Virus record (IMG/VR): IMGVR_UViG_3300045115_000019
Coordinates: 1-38,591 of that record
Strand: one strand, 5' to 3'
DNA: 38,591 bases
DNA from: a virus
In this document: positions 19,486 through 26,970 of the stretch, piece by piece
Layout: each line of letters begins with the position of its first letter
Numbering within the stretch: position 1 is the stretch's first letter
Position numbers and translations under genes: made by a program
The notes under the pieces: model-generated
The model's input: only the letters and a program-made list of their open reading frames with translations
Database searches by the model: none
What the model was told of the DNA's origin: nothing

Positions 19486-21420
19486 ATGACGCTTAAACGC
19501 GCCTGCACCCTCATGACGGTGAAGTCGGTAAATGAGGATGAGCGGATTATCACCGGCATCGCCTCAACACCGTCTCCCGATCGTGACGGTGACATTATGG
19601 AGCCGGAGGGGGCGAAATTCCGCAGCGATACGCCGTTCCTCTGGCAGCACGACCGCTCTCAGCCTATTGGCACCTGCACGCCAAAAATGGTGAAAGAGGG
19701 GTTGCAGATCAAAGCAAAGCTCGTGAAACCAACCCCTGACATGCCATCCCAGTTAATCGCACGTCTTGATGAAGCGTGGGCTTCGATTAAGGCGGGGCTG
19801 GTACGCGGCCTGTCGATTGGGTTCCGCCCAATTGAGTATTCCTTCCTGGATGAAGGCGGTATTCGCTTTTTGTCCTGGGACCTGCTTGAGGTCTCGGCGG
19901 TGACCATTCCGGCCAATGCCGAATGCTCCATCCAGACCGTTAAATCTTTCGATCGCCAGTTTCTCGCCGCGTCAGGCAATGAGAAACCGGTAGTGAAAAC
20001 CTCTAAAACCGCTGGCGCTACAGCACCCAAAACCAAAAAAGGAAACATTTCGATGAATATCGCAGAACAAATCAAGAGCTTTGAAGCGAAGCGTGCAGCG
20101 CTGGCCGCATCACTTGATGAAGTGATGTCAAAGGCGGCTGAAGAGGGACGCACCCTGGACGCTGAAGAAGAAGAGAGCTACGACAACACATCCGCAGAAA
20201 TTAAATCAGTTGATGCGCACCTCAAACGACTGCGCGACATGGAAAGCAATCTGGCATCGACTGCAAAACCGGTATCTAAAGCTGCTGGTGGCGAATTCAC
20301 CACCGTGAAGACAAACGCGCCGGGGATCATTCGCGTTGAGCAAAATCTGGAGAAAGGTATCGCCTTTGCCCGTTTTGCCAAGGCACTGGCGGCGGCAAAC
20401 GGCAGCCGTTCTGAAGCGCTGGAAATTGCACGTAAGCAGTACCCGGATGATGCGAAACTTCACCATGTGCTGAAAGCCGCTGTTGGTGCTGGCACAACGA
20501 CCGATCCTCAGTGGGCTGGTGCGCTGGTGGAGTATCAGGAATACGCAAATGATTTTGTTGAATTCCTCCGCCCGCAGACCATTATCGGTCGTTTCGGTCA
20601 GGGAGGTATTCCTGCCCTGCGTCAGGTCCCGTTCAACATTCGCATTCCGGCACAAACTTCCGGCGGATCTGCAAGCTGGGTAGGTCAGGGTAAGGCCAAG
20701 CCGCTGACCAAATTCGACTTTGAGTCCATCACGTTCAGCTTCGCCAAAGTCGCAGCCATTGCGGTGCTGACCGATGAGCTGATCCGGTTCTCCAATCCGG
20801 CAGCTGATGCACTGGTGCGTAATGCGCTGGCAGAAGCGGTCATTGCACGCCTGGATACGGACTTCATTAACCCGGCGAAAGCTGAAGTTGCTAACGTCTC
20901 TCCGGCCTCAATTACCAACGGTATTGTGGCTGTTCCATCAACCGGCGATCCGGATGCAGATGCTGAAGCGGCATTCGCCCAGTTTGTCTCCAATAACCTC
21001 CAGCCAACTGGCGGCGTGTGGATCATGTCCAGCACCAACGCGTTGGCGCTGTCCATGAAGAAAAATGCTCTGGGCCAGAAAATGTATCCGGAAATGACCC
21101 TGCTTGGCGGCACATTCCAGGGGCTTCCGGCTATCGTTTCGCAGTTCGCCGGAAGCAATCTTACCCTACTGAACGCGCCGGATATTTATCTGGCTGACGA
21201 CGGTGGTGTGGCAGTGGATATGTCACGTGAAGCCTCTCTGGAAATGGAAAGCGATCCTACTGGCGACAGCGTCAGCCCAACCGGAACGGAGCTGGTTTCC
21301 ATGTTCCAGACGAACAGCGTGGCTATCCGTGCCGAGCGCTGGATCAACTGGAAGCGTCGCCGCACGGCAGCGGTGGCGGTTATTTCTGGTGTGAACTACG
21401 GCTCTAACCAGGGAAGCTAA
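19486..21420 (+). CDS. Fused prohead protease and major capsid protein
   Basis: A single 644-residue frame joins two proteins that are separate in HK97. Residues 1-165 are an S78-type prohead protease with H55 (FLWQHDRSQP), S110 (VRGLSIGFRP) and E135 nearby. Residues about 190-290 are the coiled-coil delta/scaffold domain (AEQIKSFEAKRAALAASL, AEIKSVDAHLKRLRDMES) removed in maturation. Residues about 310-644 are the HK97-fold capsid protein (AVGAGTTTDPQWAGALVE, VGQGKAKPLTKFDFE, AVLTDELIRFS, TFQGLPAIVSQF, and a VAIRAERWINW end). An internal ATG at 20053 (Met190, MNIAEQIKS) has AAGGAAA in front, so free capsid protein may be made by internal initiation, with the fusion giving a minor protease-linked form. 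Confidence 0.95.
   Translation: MTLKRACTLMTVKSVNEDERIITGIASTPSPDRDGDIMEPEGAKFRSDTPFLWQHDRSQPIGTCTPKMVKEGLQIKAKLVKPTPDMPSQLIARLDEAWASIKAGLVRGLSIGFRPIEYSFLDEGGIRFLSWDLLEVSAVTIPANAECSIQTVKSFDRQFLAASGNEKPVVKTSKTAGATAPKTKKGNISMNIAEQIKSFEAKRAALAASLDEVMSKAAEEGRTLDAEEEESYDNTSAEIKSVDAHLKRLRDMESNLASTAKPVSKAAGGEFTTVKTNAPGIIRVEQNLEKGIAFARFAKALAAANGSRSEALEIARKQYPDDAKLHHVLKAAVGAGTTTDPQWAGALVEYQEYANDFVEFLRPQTIIGRFGQGGIPALRQVPFNIRIPAQTSGGSASWVGQGKAKPLTKFDFESITFSFAKVAAIAVLTDELIRFSNPAADALVRNALAEAVIARLDTDFINPAKAEVANVSPASITNGIVAVPSTGDPDADAEAAFAQFVSNNLQPTGGVWIMSSTNALALSMKKNALGQKMYPEMTLLGGTFQGLPAIVSQFAGSNLTLLNAPDIYLADDGGVAVDMSREASLEMESDPTGDSVSPTGTELVSMFQTNSVAIRAERWINWKRRRTAAVAVISGVNYGSNQGS
20038..20055 (+). promoter_or_regulatory. 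Internal ribosome site for separate capsid protein
   Basis: AAGGAAA lies about ten bases before an in-frame ATG at 20053, exactly at the protease/capsid domain junction and preceded by a Lys/Thr-rich linker. This placement suggests a second start giving the 455-residue capsid precursor. Confidence 0.6.
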
Positions 21421-21456
21421 CGCGAAAGGAGGGCGGGGGAAACCCCGCCATATTGC

Positions 21457-21624
21457 ATGGCAAAAATCAGATATCTGCAACGCACACATGACTCTGTTAC
21501 GGGAGACGTAAAGACCGTGGACGAACGGTGCGCAAGGGTGCTGGTGATGCTTGGCAAGGCTGAATATTTCACCGAGGTAACTACCAGGGTGAGGAAGAAT
21601 AAGCGTAAAGCGGAGAACGGCTAA
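21457..21624 (+). CDS. Small hypothetical head-region protein
   Basis: A 55-residue basic protein (MAKIRYLQRTHDSVTGDVKT ... KNKRKAENG) lying between capsid and portal genes. Start ATG 21457 follows GGAGGGCGGGG at about 21428-21438, and its stop overlaps the portal start (TAATG). The first half is beta-like and the second half is a helix (ERCARVLVMLGKAEYF) with a Lys-rich end. I know similar small genes at this position in HK97-like phages; they have no assigned function, but a head-tail joining role is conceivable. Confidence 0.75.
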   Translation: MAKIRYLQRTHDSVTGDVKTVDERCARVLVMLGKAEYFTEVTTRVRKNKRKAENG

Positions 21625-22982
21625 TGTGGAATCCTTTCCGAAGAAAAGAGGGGCAAGTCAAAAATCTACAGCAGCCTGTTGTCAACCGCGGGGGCTGGAC
21701 GCCGATGTTCAGTTATGTCCATGAACCCTACACCGGGGCCTGGCAGCAGAATATGGAAATTAAGCCCAAAACGGTTCTCTCCTATTATGCTGTGTTTTCC
21801 TGCATATCTCTGATCGCAAGTGATATCGCTAAAATGCCTCCGCGCCTGATGAAACAGGATTCAAATGGCGTTCGGAGGGAAATCAAAACCGGAAAGATAG
21901 CCGCGCTGTATTCCAGGCCAAATGCCTTTCAGAACCGCATCCAGTTCTTTGAGCATTGGCTTAATTCCAAGCTGTGCGAAGGTAATACCGTTGCGCTCAA
22001 GATCCGGAACAATCGCGGTGAGATAACCGAGCTGAGGCTGCTGGACTGGAACAAGGTTACGCCGCTGGTAGCTGATGATGGCTCTGTCTTCTACCAGATC
22101 AATCCGGATAACATGGCCGGTATTGAATTATCTGTGACAGTACCGGCACGAGAGGTTATTCACGATCGGTTCAACTGTCTGTTCCATCCCCTTATTGGTA
22201 TTTCCCCGATTTATGCTGCTGGTCTGGCTGCAATGCAGGGTCACCATATTCAGGAAAGCTCAGCGTACTTTTTCCGCAATGGCGGGAAACCCAGTGGTGT
22301 TATCGAGGTTCCGGGCTCGATTACGGAAGAGAACGCCAGGAAGATCAAAGAAAACTGGGACACTGGTTATGCCGGGGAAAATGCGGGTAAAACCGCCATT
22401 CTGAGCAATGGTGCGAAATATGTTCCCCGGACGGTCTCAGCTGCTGATGCGCAAACTGTCGAACAGCTTCGCATGACCGCGCAGATTGTCTGTTCAGTAT
22501 TTCACGTGCCTGCTTATAAGGTTGGCATTGGTGAACTGCCAACGCATGACAACATCGAGGCGCAGGATCAGCAGTATTACTCACAGTGTCTTCAGTCCCT
22601 GATTGAGTCCATCGAATTGCTGCTGGATGAAGCGTTTGAACTTGAGGGTGATACAGGGACTGAGTTTGATGTTAATGCGCTGCTGCGTATGGACAGTGAA
22701 CGCCGTATCAAATCCCTGGGGGAAGGGGTGAAAAATACTATCCTCACACCAAACGAAGCAAGGAAAAGTGAGAACCTGCCTCCCCTGGCTGGAGGGGACT
22801 CTCTTTACCTTCAACAGCAGAATTTCAGCCTTGAGGCGCTGGCGCGCCGTGATGCTTCGGATGATCCGTTTGGTAAAAGCAGTTTGTCCCAACCTTCAGC
22901 CTCATCGAATGAAGGAAAGGCTTTAACCGATGCTGAGCAGTCGGCAGCCAAAGCCATGATCAGAGGATTTCTTACAAAATGA
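21624..22982 (+). CDS. Portal protein (HK97 family)
   Basis: A 452-residue portal that forms the dodecameric vertex for DNA entry and tail attachment. Family marks are WNPFRRK at the start, TVLSYYAVFSCISLIASDIAKMP (read in two halves), an EHWLNSKLCEGN segment, HDRFNCLFHPLIGISP, FFRNGGKPSGVI, and the stem/crown part AEQLRMTAQ-like helix with AYKVGIGELPTHDNIEAQ. The Ser-rich C-terminus (about 425-440) is flexible. Start overlaps the small gene stop; the end overlaps the next ATG (ATGA, 22979-22982). Confidence 0.95.
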   Translation: MWNPFRRKEGQVKNLQQPVVNRGGWTPMFSYVHEPYTGAWQQNMEIKPKTVLSYYAVFSCISLIASDIAKMPPRLMKQDSNGVRREIKTGKIAALYSRPNAFQNRIQFFEHWLNSKLCEGNTVALKIRNNRGEITELRLLDWNKVTPLVADDGSVFYQINPDNMAGIELSVTVPAREVIHDRFNCLFHPLIGISPIYAAGLAAMQGHHIQESSAYFFRNGGKPSGVIEVPGSITEENARKIKENWDTGYAGENAGKTAILSNGAKYVPRTVSAADAQTVEQLRMTAQIVCSVFHVPAYKVGIGELPTHDNIEAQDQQYYSQCLQSLIESIELLLDEAFELEGDTGTEFDVNALLRMDSERRIKSLGEGVKNTILTPNEARKSENLPPLAGGDSLYLQQQNFSLEALARRDASDDPFGKSSLSQPSASSNEGKALTDAEQSAAKAMIRGFLTK

Positions 22983-24196
22983 ATGAACGCGAACTATCCC
23001 TGATAAAGGTGCTTGGCGAGGAATTTGGTCAGGTTCTCGCTGAAATGCGTGACAGCTTCAGTAAAAGTATTCAGGCGCTGAAAGAGGACTATGAGGAGAG
23101 GCTAACCAGTCTCGCAAAGCAGGTTGAAGAAATCAGTAATGCGCCCGCTCCAGACGTCGAGAGCATGGTGAAAGCGGAAATTGCTAAATTACCAGCCCAG
23201 GCAGCGCCGGAGCTTCCAGATGTTGCCACTATGGTCAGCGAGGCGGTAGCCGCCATCCCGGTTCCGCGTGACGGTAAAAGTGTCACGGTAGACGATATCA
23301 CCCCCGTTTTACAGGAGCTGGTCAGCAATGCCGTGGCAGAGATACCTGTACCAAAGGACGGTAAAGACTTTGATTCCGCCATGCTTAAACAGGCAGTTGA
23401 AGAAGCTGTCAGCGAGGCGGTAGCCGCCATCCCGGTTCCGCGTGACGGTAAAAGTGTCACGGTAGACGATATCACCCCCGTTTTACAGGAGCTGGTCAGC
23501 AATGCCGTGGCAGAGATACCTGTACCAAAGGACGGTAAAGACTTTGATTCCGCCATGCTTAAACAGGCAGTTGAAGAAGCTGTCAGTGAGGCGGTAGCCG
23601 CTATCCCGGTACCGCAGGACGGTAAAAGTGTCACGACTGAAGACGTCCAGCCGATGATTCAGGAGCTGGTTTCCGCATCCATGCCGGAGCTGCCAGATGT
23701 GAAATCGTTGGTTAATGAGGCGATTGCAGCTCTGCCCGCAGCAGAGCCGGGTAAAGATGGAGAAAATGGCCGGGACGCCCTGTCGCTGGAGATTCTACCT
23801 TTCATTGATGAAGGGAAAAGCTACCCACGTGGCAGCTATGCCACGCATAACGGCGGCCTGTGGCGCGCTTACGAGAAAACCCATGGTATGCGTGGCTGGG
23901 AATGTCTTGTTGATGGTGTGGCGGGTATTGATATTCAGCAATCTGAGCTGCGTTGCTTCACCCTGACGGTTAACCGCACCAGTGGCGCCAGCGAAACCAA
24001 ATCCTTTGACGTGCCTGTGATGATTTATCAGGGCGTATTCAAATCCGGTCAGGAATATCTGCCTGGCGACACAGTTACATGGGGCGGTTCGCTCTGGCAC
24101 TGCGACGAGCAGACCCAGGACAAGCCGGGTGAGGCAGGTTCGAAAGGCTGGACCCTGGCTGCCAAGCGTGGCCGCGACGGGAGGGATAAAACGTGA
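22979..24196 (+). CDS. Repeat-containing phage surface protein with carbohydrate-binding-like C-terminus
   Basis: A 405-residue protein. Residues 1-50 form a coiled coil (EEFGQVLAEMRDSFSKSIQA). Residues about 86-218 are 29-residue half-repeats with the signature AVAAIPVPRDGK or AVAEIPVPKDGK; two 58-residue units are encoded by identical DNA. A short collagen-like stretch follows (GKDGENGRD, about 258-266). The C-terminal 130 residues contain aromatic beta modules like chitin/cellulose-binding domains (YPRGSYATHNGGLWRAYE, YLPGDTVTWGGSLWHCDEQT). I infer a trimeric fibre or decoration on the head or neck that binds sugars or mucus, since it is made between portal and connectors. It starts in an ATGA overlap with portal. 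Confidence 0.8.
   Translation: MNERELSLIKVLGEEFGQVLAEMRDSFSKSIQALKEDYEERLTSLAKQVEEISNAPAPDVESMVKAEIAKLPAQAAPELPDVATMVSEAVAAIPVPRDGKSVTVDDITPVLQELVSNAVAEIPVPKDGKDFDSAMLKQAVEEAVSEAVAAIPVPRDGKSVTVDDITPVLQELVSNAVAEIPVPKDGKDFDSAMLKQAVEEAVSEAVAAIPVPQDGKSVTTEDVQPMIQELVSASMPELPDVKSLVNEAIAALPAAEPGKDGENGRDALSLEILPFIDEGKSYPRGSYATHNGGLWRAYEKTHGMRGWECLVDGVAGIDIQQSELRCFTLTVNRTSGASETKSFDVPVMIYQGVFKSGQEYLPGDTVTWGGSLWHCDEQTQDKPGEAGSKGWTLAAKRGRDGRDKT
23234..23635 (+). repeat. Perfect 174-bp tandem duplication plus degenerate third unit
   Basis: Units 23234-23407 and 23408-23581 are identical base for base; a third, partial copy (23582 to about 23635) differs at several positions and then diverges. The period is 58 codons, so unequal recombination would keep the frame while changing protein length. 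Confidence 0.95.
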
Positions 24197-24519
24197 TTGA
24201 ACTTGTGACACTGGCTGAGATTAAGGAGCACCTGCACATTGATCATGATGCTGACGACGGCCCACTTAAGGAAAAAATACAGGAAGCAAGTTCGGTGTTG
24301 CTGGCTTTTATCCAGGGAAGCCGGGACAAGATCGTTGATGAGAAAGGCAGGTTAATAGAAGGCGAAGCGCTAAGTCGGATGAAGGCCGCCACGATGCGTC
24401 TGGTGGGCATGCTGTACCGAAACCCTGATCTAGCTGATAAAGAAGATTTAATTCATGGAGAGCTTCCTTTTTCTGTGTCGTTTTTAATTCATGACCTCCG
24501 ACTTCCTACAATTATTTGA
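24193..24519 (+). CDS. Head-tail connector (gp6-like)
   Basis: A 108-residue helical protein with the connector family opening (VTLAEIKEHLHIDHDADDGPL in halves: a short strand, then a helix, then D-D-x-x-L), a middle helix (EKIQEASSVLLAFIQ) and a helix rich in small residues (RMKAATMRLVGMLYRNPD). Such proteins form a ring below the portal and close the head. GTG 24193 overlaps the previous stop as GTGA, and its own stop overlaps the region before the next gene's start, showing tight coupling in the head-completion block. Confidence 0.88.
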   Translation: MIELVTLAEIKEHLHIDHDADDGPLKEKIQEASSVLLAFIQGSRDKIVDEKGRLIEGEALSRMKAATMRLVGMLYRNPDLADKEDLIHGELPFSVSFLIHDLRLPTII

Positions 24520-24527
24520 GGGAATTC

Positions 24528-24878
24528 ATGGCTATATCCGCTGGTAAGCTCATACAAATTGTTGTGATACAAAACCCCGTACATATACGTGACGATTCAG
24601 GCCAGCCAGTTCAAACATGGGAAGATGGTGAAACCATCCGCGCAGATATAAGGGGCCGGAGCGGAAGAGAATTAATGGCTGCCGGTGCCGAAATTGCTCA
24701 GGCTGACGTCAGGGTATGGGTTCGGGGGAAATCGGGAGAAACAATAACCGCGGCATCTAGGCTGAAGGTTCAAAGTGGACCATACAGAGGCAAAACGCTC
24801 AACGTAATAGCTCCTCCTGTCCCTGATGAAAAGGGCGAACGCTTGGAGATATTGTGCAAGTTGGGGATTGAAAAATGA
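24528..24878 (+). CDS. Head closure / head-tail adaptor protein (gp7-like)
   Basis: A 116-residue beta-barrel adaptor of the Phage_H_T_join/SPP1 gp16 kind: an N-terminal strand (GKLIQIVVIQNP), the loop DDSGQPVQTWEDGETIRADI characteristic of the family (read in halves), then RELMAAGAEIAQADVRVWVR, SRLKVQSGPYRGKTLNVIA and a final strand RLEILCKLG. It plugs the connector and provides the tail docking surface. ATG 24528 has GAGGGAA before it; a TTG at 24516 would add four residues. The ATGA overlap leads to the gp10-like gene. Confidence 0.87.
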   Translation: MAISAGKLIQIVVIQNPVHIRDDSGQPVQTWEDGETIRADIRGRSGRELMAAGAEIAQADVRVWVRGKSGETITAASRLKVQSGPYRGKTLNVIAPPVPDEKGERLEILCKLGIEK

Positions 24879-25324
24879 TAGAGACAAGCATTGATTTTTC
24901 TGGGTTAAATGGTATCGCAAAGGACCTGGAGGCGCTTAGCCGCGCTGAAAACAACAAGGTCCTGCGTGATGCCACGCGCGTCGGTGCCGAAGTGCTTAAG
25001 GAAGAAGTAATCGCGCGCGCACCAGTGCGCACCGGGAAACTGAAAAAAAACGTGGTGGTGGTGACCCAAAAAAGCCGCCGCCGCGGGGAGATTTCCTCCG
25101 GCGTCCATATTCGTGGCGTTAACCCGCGCACCGGCAACAGCGATAACACGATGAAGGCGAATAACCCGAGAAACGCCTTTTACTGGCGATTCGTTGAAAT
25201 GGGAACTGCCAACATGCCGCCACATCCTTTCATTCGTCCCGCGTTTGACGTCCGCCAGGAGCAGGCGACAGAGGTCGCGATCAGGCGCATGAACCAGGCC
25301 ATTGACGAGGCGTTAAGCAAATGA
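24875..25324 (+). CDS. HK97 gp10-like tail-joining protein
   Basis: A 149-residue protein of the HK97-gp10 family that helps join tail to head or terminate the tail tube. The family core is visible: LRDATRVGAEVLKEEVIARAPVRTGKLKKNV (seen as AxxVxxxxxxxAPVRTGxLKxN), NPRNAFYWRFVEMGTANMPPHPFIRPAF with the conserved E-G/M-T and PHPFIRPA, and a C-terminal helix (VAIRRMNQAIDEAL). Both ends overlap neighbours by ATGA. Confidence 0.93.
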   Translation: MIETSIDFSGLNGIAKDLEALSRAENNKVLRDATRVGAEVLKEEVIARAPVRTGKLKKNVVVVTQKSRRRGEISSGVHIRGVNPRTGNSDNTMKANNPRNAFYWRFVEMGTANMPPHPFIRPAFDVRQEQATEVAIRRMNQAIDEALSK

Positions 25325-25668
25325 CGGAAGACGATCTCTATCCTCTGCTGGCACCGCTGGCCGGAGGGCAGGTTTATCCCTACGTTGCGCCGCTCGGCAG
25401 TGACGGGAAGCCTTCAGTCTCGCCGCCCTGGGTAATTTTCTCGATTATTACCGACACGGCCGCCGACGTTCTCTGCGGCCAGGCGGAATCAGCCGTTTCG
25501 GTGCAAGTCGATGTTTACTCCGGCACTATCACTGAAGCGCGTACGATCAGGAATATGGCGCTGGAAGCCCTGCAAACATTGAAGCCTGAGAACATTGTCA
25601 AAACGCCTGGTTATGAACCTGATCTGCATTATCACCGGGCCACGCTTGAATTTCAGGTGACCGTTTAA
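25321..25668 (+). CDS. Tail completion protein (DUF3168, gpU-like)
   Basis: A 115-residue protein of the DUF3168 family, structurally related to lambda gpU, which caps the tail at its head-proximal end. Visible are an N-terminal helix (EDDLYPLLAPLAGGQVYP), the strand PPWVIFSIITDT, SAVSVQVDVYSGTITEAR and a helix IRNMALEALQTL, then a final strand HRATLEFQVTV. The gene is followed by an intrinsic terminator, ending the connector block before the major tail protein. Confidence 0.9.
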   Translation: MTEDDLYPLLAPLAGGQVYPYVAPLGSDGKPSVSPPWVIFSIITDTAADVLCGQAESAVSVQVDVYSGTITEARTIRNMALEALQTLKPENIVKTPGYEPDLHYHRATLEFQVTV

Positions 25669-25685
25669 GTTCATTCACCATCACA

Positions 25686-25709
25686 GACCGCTCCGGCGGT
25701 CTTTTTTTT
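25686..25709 (+). terminator. Intrinsic terminator before tail tube gene
   Basis: GACCGC (25686-25691)/GCGGTC (25696-25701) with a TCCG loop and eight T. Confidence 0.85.
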
Positions 25710-25722
25710 ATCTGGAGAAATC

Positions 25723-26193
25723 ATGACCAGTAAGTATGAAGTTACAAAGGGGATGACCTTTGCCGTCTCCGACGCACCCGTAACCGCCGAGGATTTTAAT
25801 GCCTCAGGTTTCCCGGGGGCTGGTGTTACCTGGCTGGAAGCGGCCTGTGCAACAAAGGAGATCACCTTCACTGGCGGTCAAAAAGGGGATATTGACGTAA
25901 CCACGCTATGCTCAACTGAACAGGAGCAAACGAACGGCCTCGCCGCACCTGCTGAAATGAGCATTAGCCGTAACTGGGTTGGCGATGAAGCAGCACAGGA
26001 GGCACTCCAGACCGCTTACGAAAATGACGAACTGCGTGCGCTGCGCGTGGTATTCCCGTCTGGTAATGGTTTCTACGTGCTTGTGGAGGTTCGTCAGAGC
26101 TCATGGTCTGCTGCAACCTCATCCGTTGTTGGCGCGACTTATTCTCTGCGTGTACGCGGCAAACCTAAACGCATTTACGCGTCTGGTTCCTGA
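25723..26193 (+). CDS. Major tail tube protein
   Basis: A 156-residue tail tube subunit (lambda gpV-type fold expected). After a short N-terminus (KYEVTKGMTFAVSDAP) it shows the pattern of a tail-tube beta sandwich: EITFTGGQKGDIDVTTLCST, a L-A-A-P-A-E-M-S-I-S strand, then LRALRVVFPSGNGFYVLVEV and a final SLRVRGKPKRIY. The gene stands alone between two terminators with a strong ribosome site (TCTGGAG), as expected for a protein needed in many copies. It lacks the C-terminal Ig domain of gpV. Confidence 0.9.
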   Translation: MTSKYEVTKGMTFAVSDAPVTAEDFNASGFPGAGVTWLEAACATKEITFTGGQKGDIDVTTLCSTEQEQTNGLAAPAEMSISRNWVGDEAAQEALQTAYENDELRALRVVFPSGNGFYVLVEVRQSSWSAATSSVVGATYSLRVRGKPKRIYASGS

Positions 26194-26214
26194 GCGGCTT
26201 CGGCCGCTTTTTTT
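26194..26214 (+). terminator. Intrinsic terminator after tail tube gene
   Basis: GCGGC-TTCG-GCCGC hairpin (26194-26207) with seven T, directly after the stop codon. Confidence 0.85.
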
Positions 26215-26247
26215 ATCCCTTCGACCATGTAACAAGAGAAAAATGAA

Positions 26248-26649
26248 ATGGCGCAAAAAACATCACAGAATTCACTACGCGACGTGGCGCTTACTGCATC
26301 AAAAGCCTATCGCACAAAAGACGGTATTACGGTCCCTGAGTGGGATGGCGAAAAGGTAACGCTGCGCGAACCGTCCGGCGATGCCTGGGTGAAATTCCGG
26401 GAAATCGTAAATCCTCAGCTCGCCGAAGGCGAAGAGGCCCCGACGCTGACGGAGGCGGAGAAGTTCCTGCGTAACAAAGAGGCGGATGTGGTTCTGTTTA
26501 TTGACGTACTGCTGGATGAAAACGGCGAGCGCGTATTCAGTGACGAGGATCAGGAGCTGGTATCCAAAATTTATGGTCCTGTGCATGCGCGCCTGCTGGC
26601 TCAGGCTCTTGGCCTCGGAATGAGTCAGGAAGAAGCGGGAAAGCCGTAA
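26248..26649 (+). CDS. Tail assembly chaperone G
   Basis: A 133-residue chaperone that coats the tape measure protein during tail assembly and is absent from the virion. The N-terminus (SQNSLRDVALTASKAYRTKD, then VPEWDGEKVTLREPSG) and the acidic C-terminal half fit lambda gpG analogues. Its end carries the slippery heptamer G-GGA-AAG (26637-26643) at the correct phase, six bases before the TAA stop, so a fraction of ribosomes will shift -1 and continue into the T frame. In phage tails of this type the G:GT ratio is critical. Confidence 0.9.
   Translation: MAQKTSQNSLRDVALTASKAYRTKDGITVPEWDGEKVTLREPSGDAWVKFREIVNPQLAEGEEAPTLTEAEKFLRNKEADVVLFIDVLLDENGERVFSDEDQELVSKIYGPVHARLLAQALGLGMSQEEAGKP
26637..26643 (+). 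promoter_or_regulatory. Programmed -1 ribosomal frameshift site (GGGAAAG)
   Basis: The heptamer G-GGA-AAG is read as GGA-AAG in frame G and re-pairs as GGG-AAA after slipping back one base. It is the same heptamer as in lambda G/T. The T frame is open from here to 26936, making a fusion of about 229 residues. Confidence 0.92.
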
Positions 26650-26936
26650 AGCAGCCGCTGACCTTCTTCCTGATGTCACTGGCGCTACGGATGGGGCGCA
26701 CTCTGCACGAGCTGCGCCAGACCATAACCGCCAGCGAGCTCAAAATGTGGATCGAGTTTGACCGCATAAGTCCTGTTGGGGACTGGCGTTCCGATGCACA
26801 GGCGGCGCAGATCTCCGTTGCAATGCTGAACTCTCAGGGCGGGAAATTCACCATACCTGACGTGATGCTGAAATGGGGTGAGCAGGAAGAAGGCTCTGAA
26901 GTCTCTGAACTTGAAGAATGGATATCCAGTCTTTGA
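26643..26936 (+). CDS. T extension of tail assembly chaperone GT (frameshift product)
   Basis: The downstream half of the GT protein, reached by -1 frameshifting at 26637-26643; it adds 97 residues to the first 132 of G. The sequence is helical and typical for T domains: FFLMSLALRMGRTLHELRQT, ITASELKMWIEFDR, ISPVGDWRSDAQAAQISVAM. In lambda the T part binds tail tube subunits while G binds the tape measure. An ATG at 26673 exists but has no ribosome site, so independent translation is unlikely. The gene is followed by a terminator and then the tape measure gene. Confidence 0.88.
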   Translation, partial: AVKQPLTFFLMSLALRMGRTLHELRQTITASELKMWIEFDRISPVGDWRSDAQAAQISVAMLNSQGGKFTIPDVMLKWGEQEEGSEVSELEEWISSL

Positions 26937-26937
26937 C

Positions 26938-26959
26938 GCCCGCGGCTGCGGGCTTTTTT
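26938..26959 (+). terminator. Intrinsic terminator before tape measure gene
   Basis: GCCCGC (26938-26943)/GCGGGC (26948-26953) with six T (26954-26959). The T run and TTATGGGTGA lead directly to the tape measure ribosome site. Confidence 0.8.
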
Positions 26960-26970
26960 ATGGGTGAAAT

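Noticed and set aside
23089-23634. 181-residue open frame antisense to the repeat protein
   Set aside because: It is created by the tandem repeat and codon bias of the + gene; it is Ser/Thr/Ala low-complexity with no ribosome site.
26673-26936. Independent small gene starting at ATG 26673
   Set aside because: There is no ribosome site, and the -1 frameshift at GGGAAAG explains the frame as the T part of GT.
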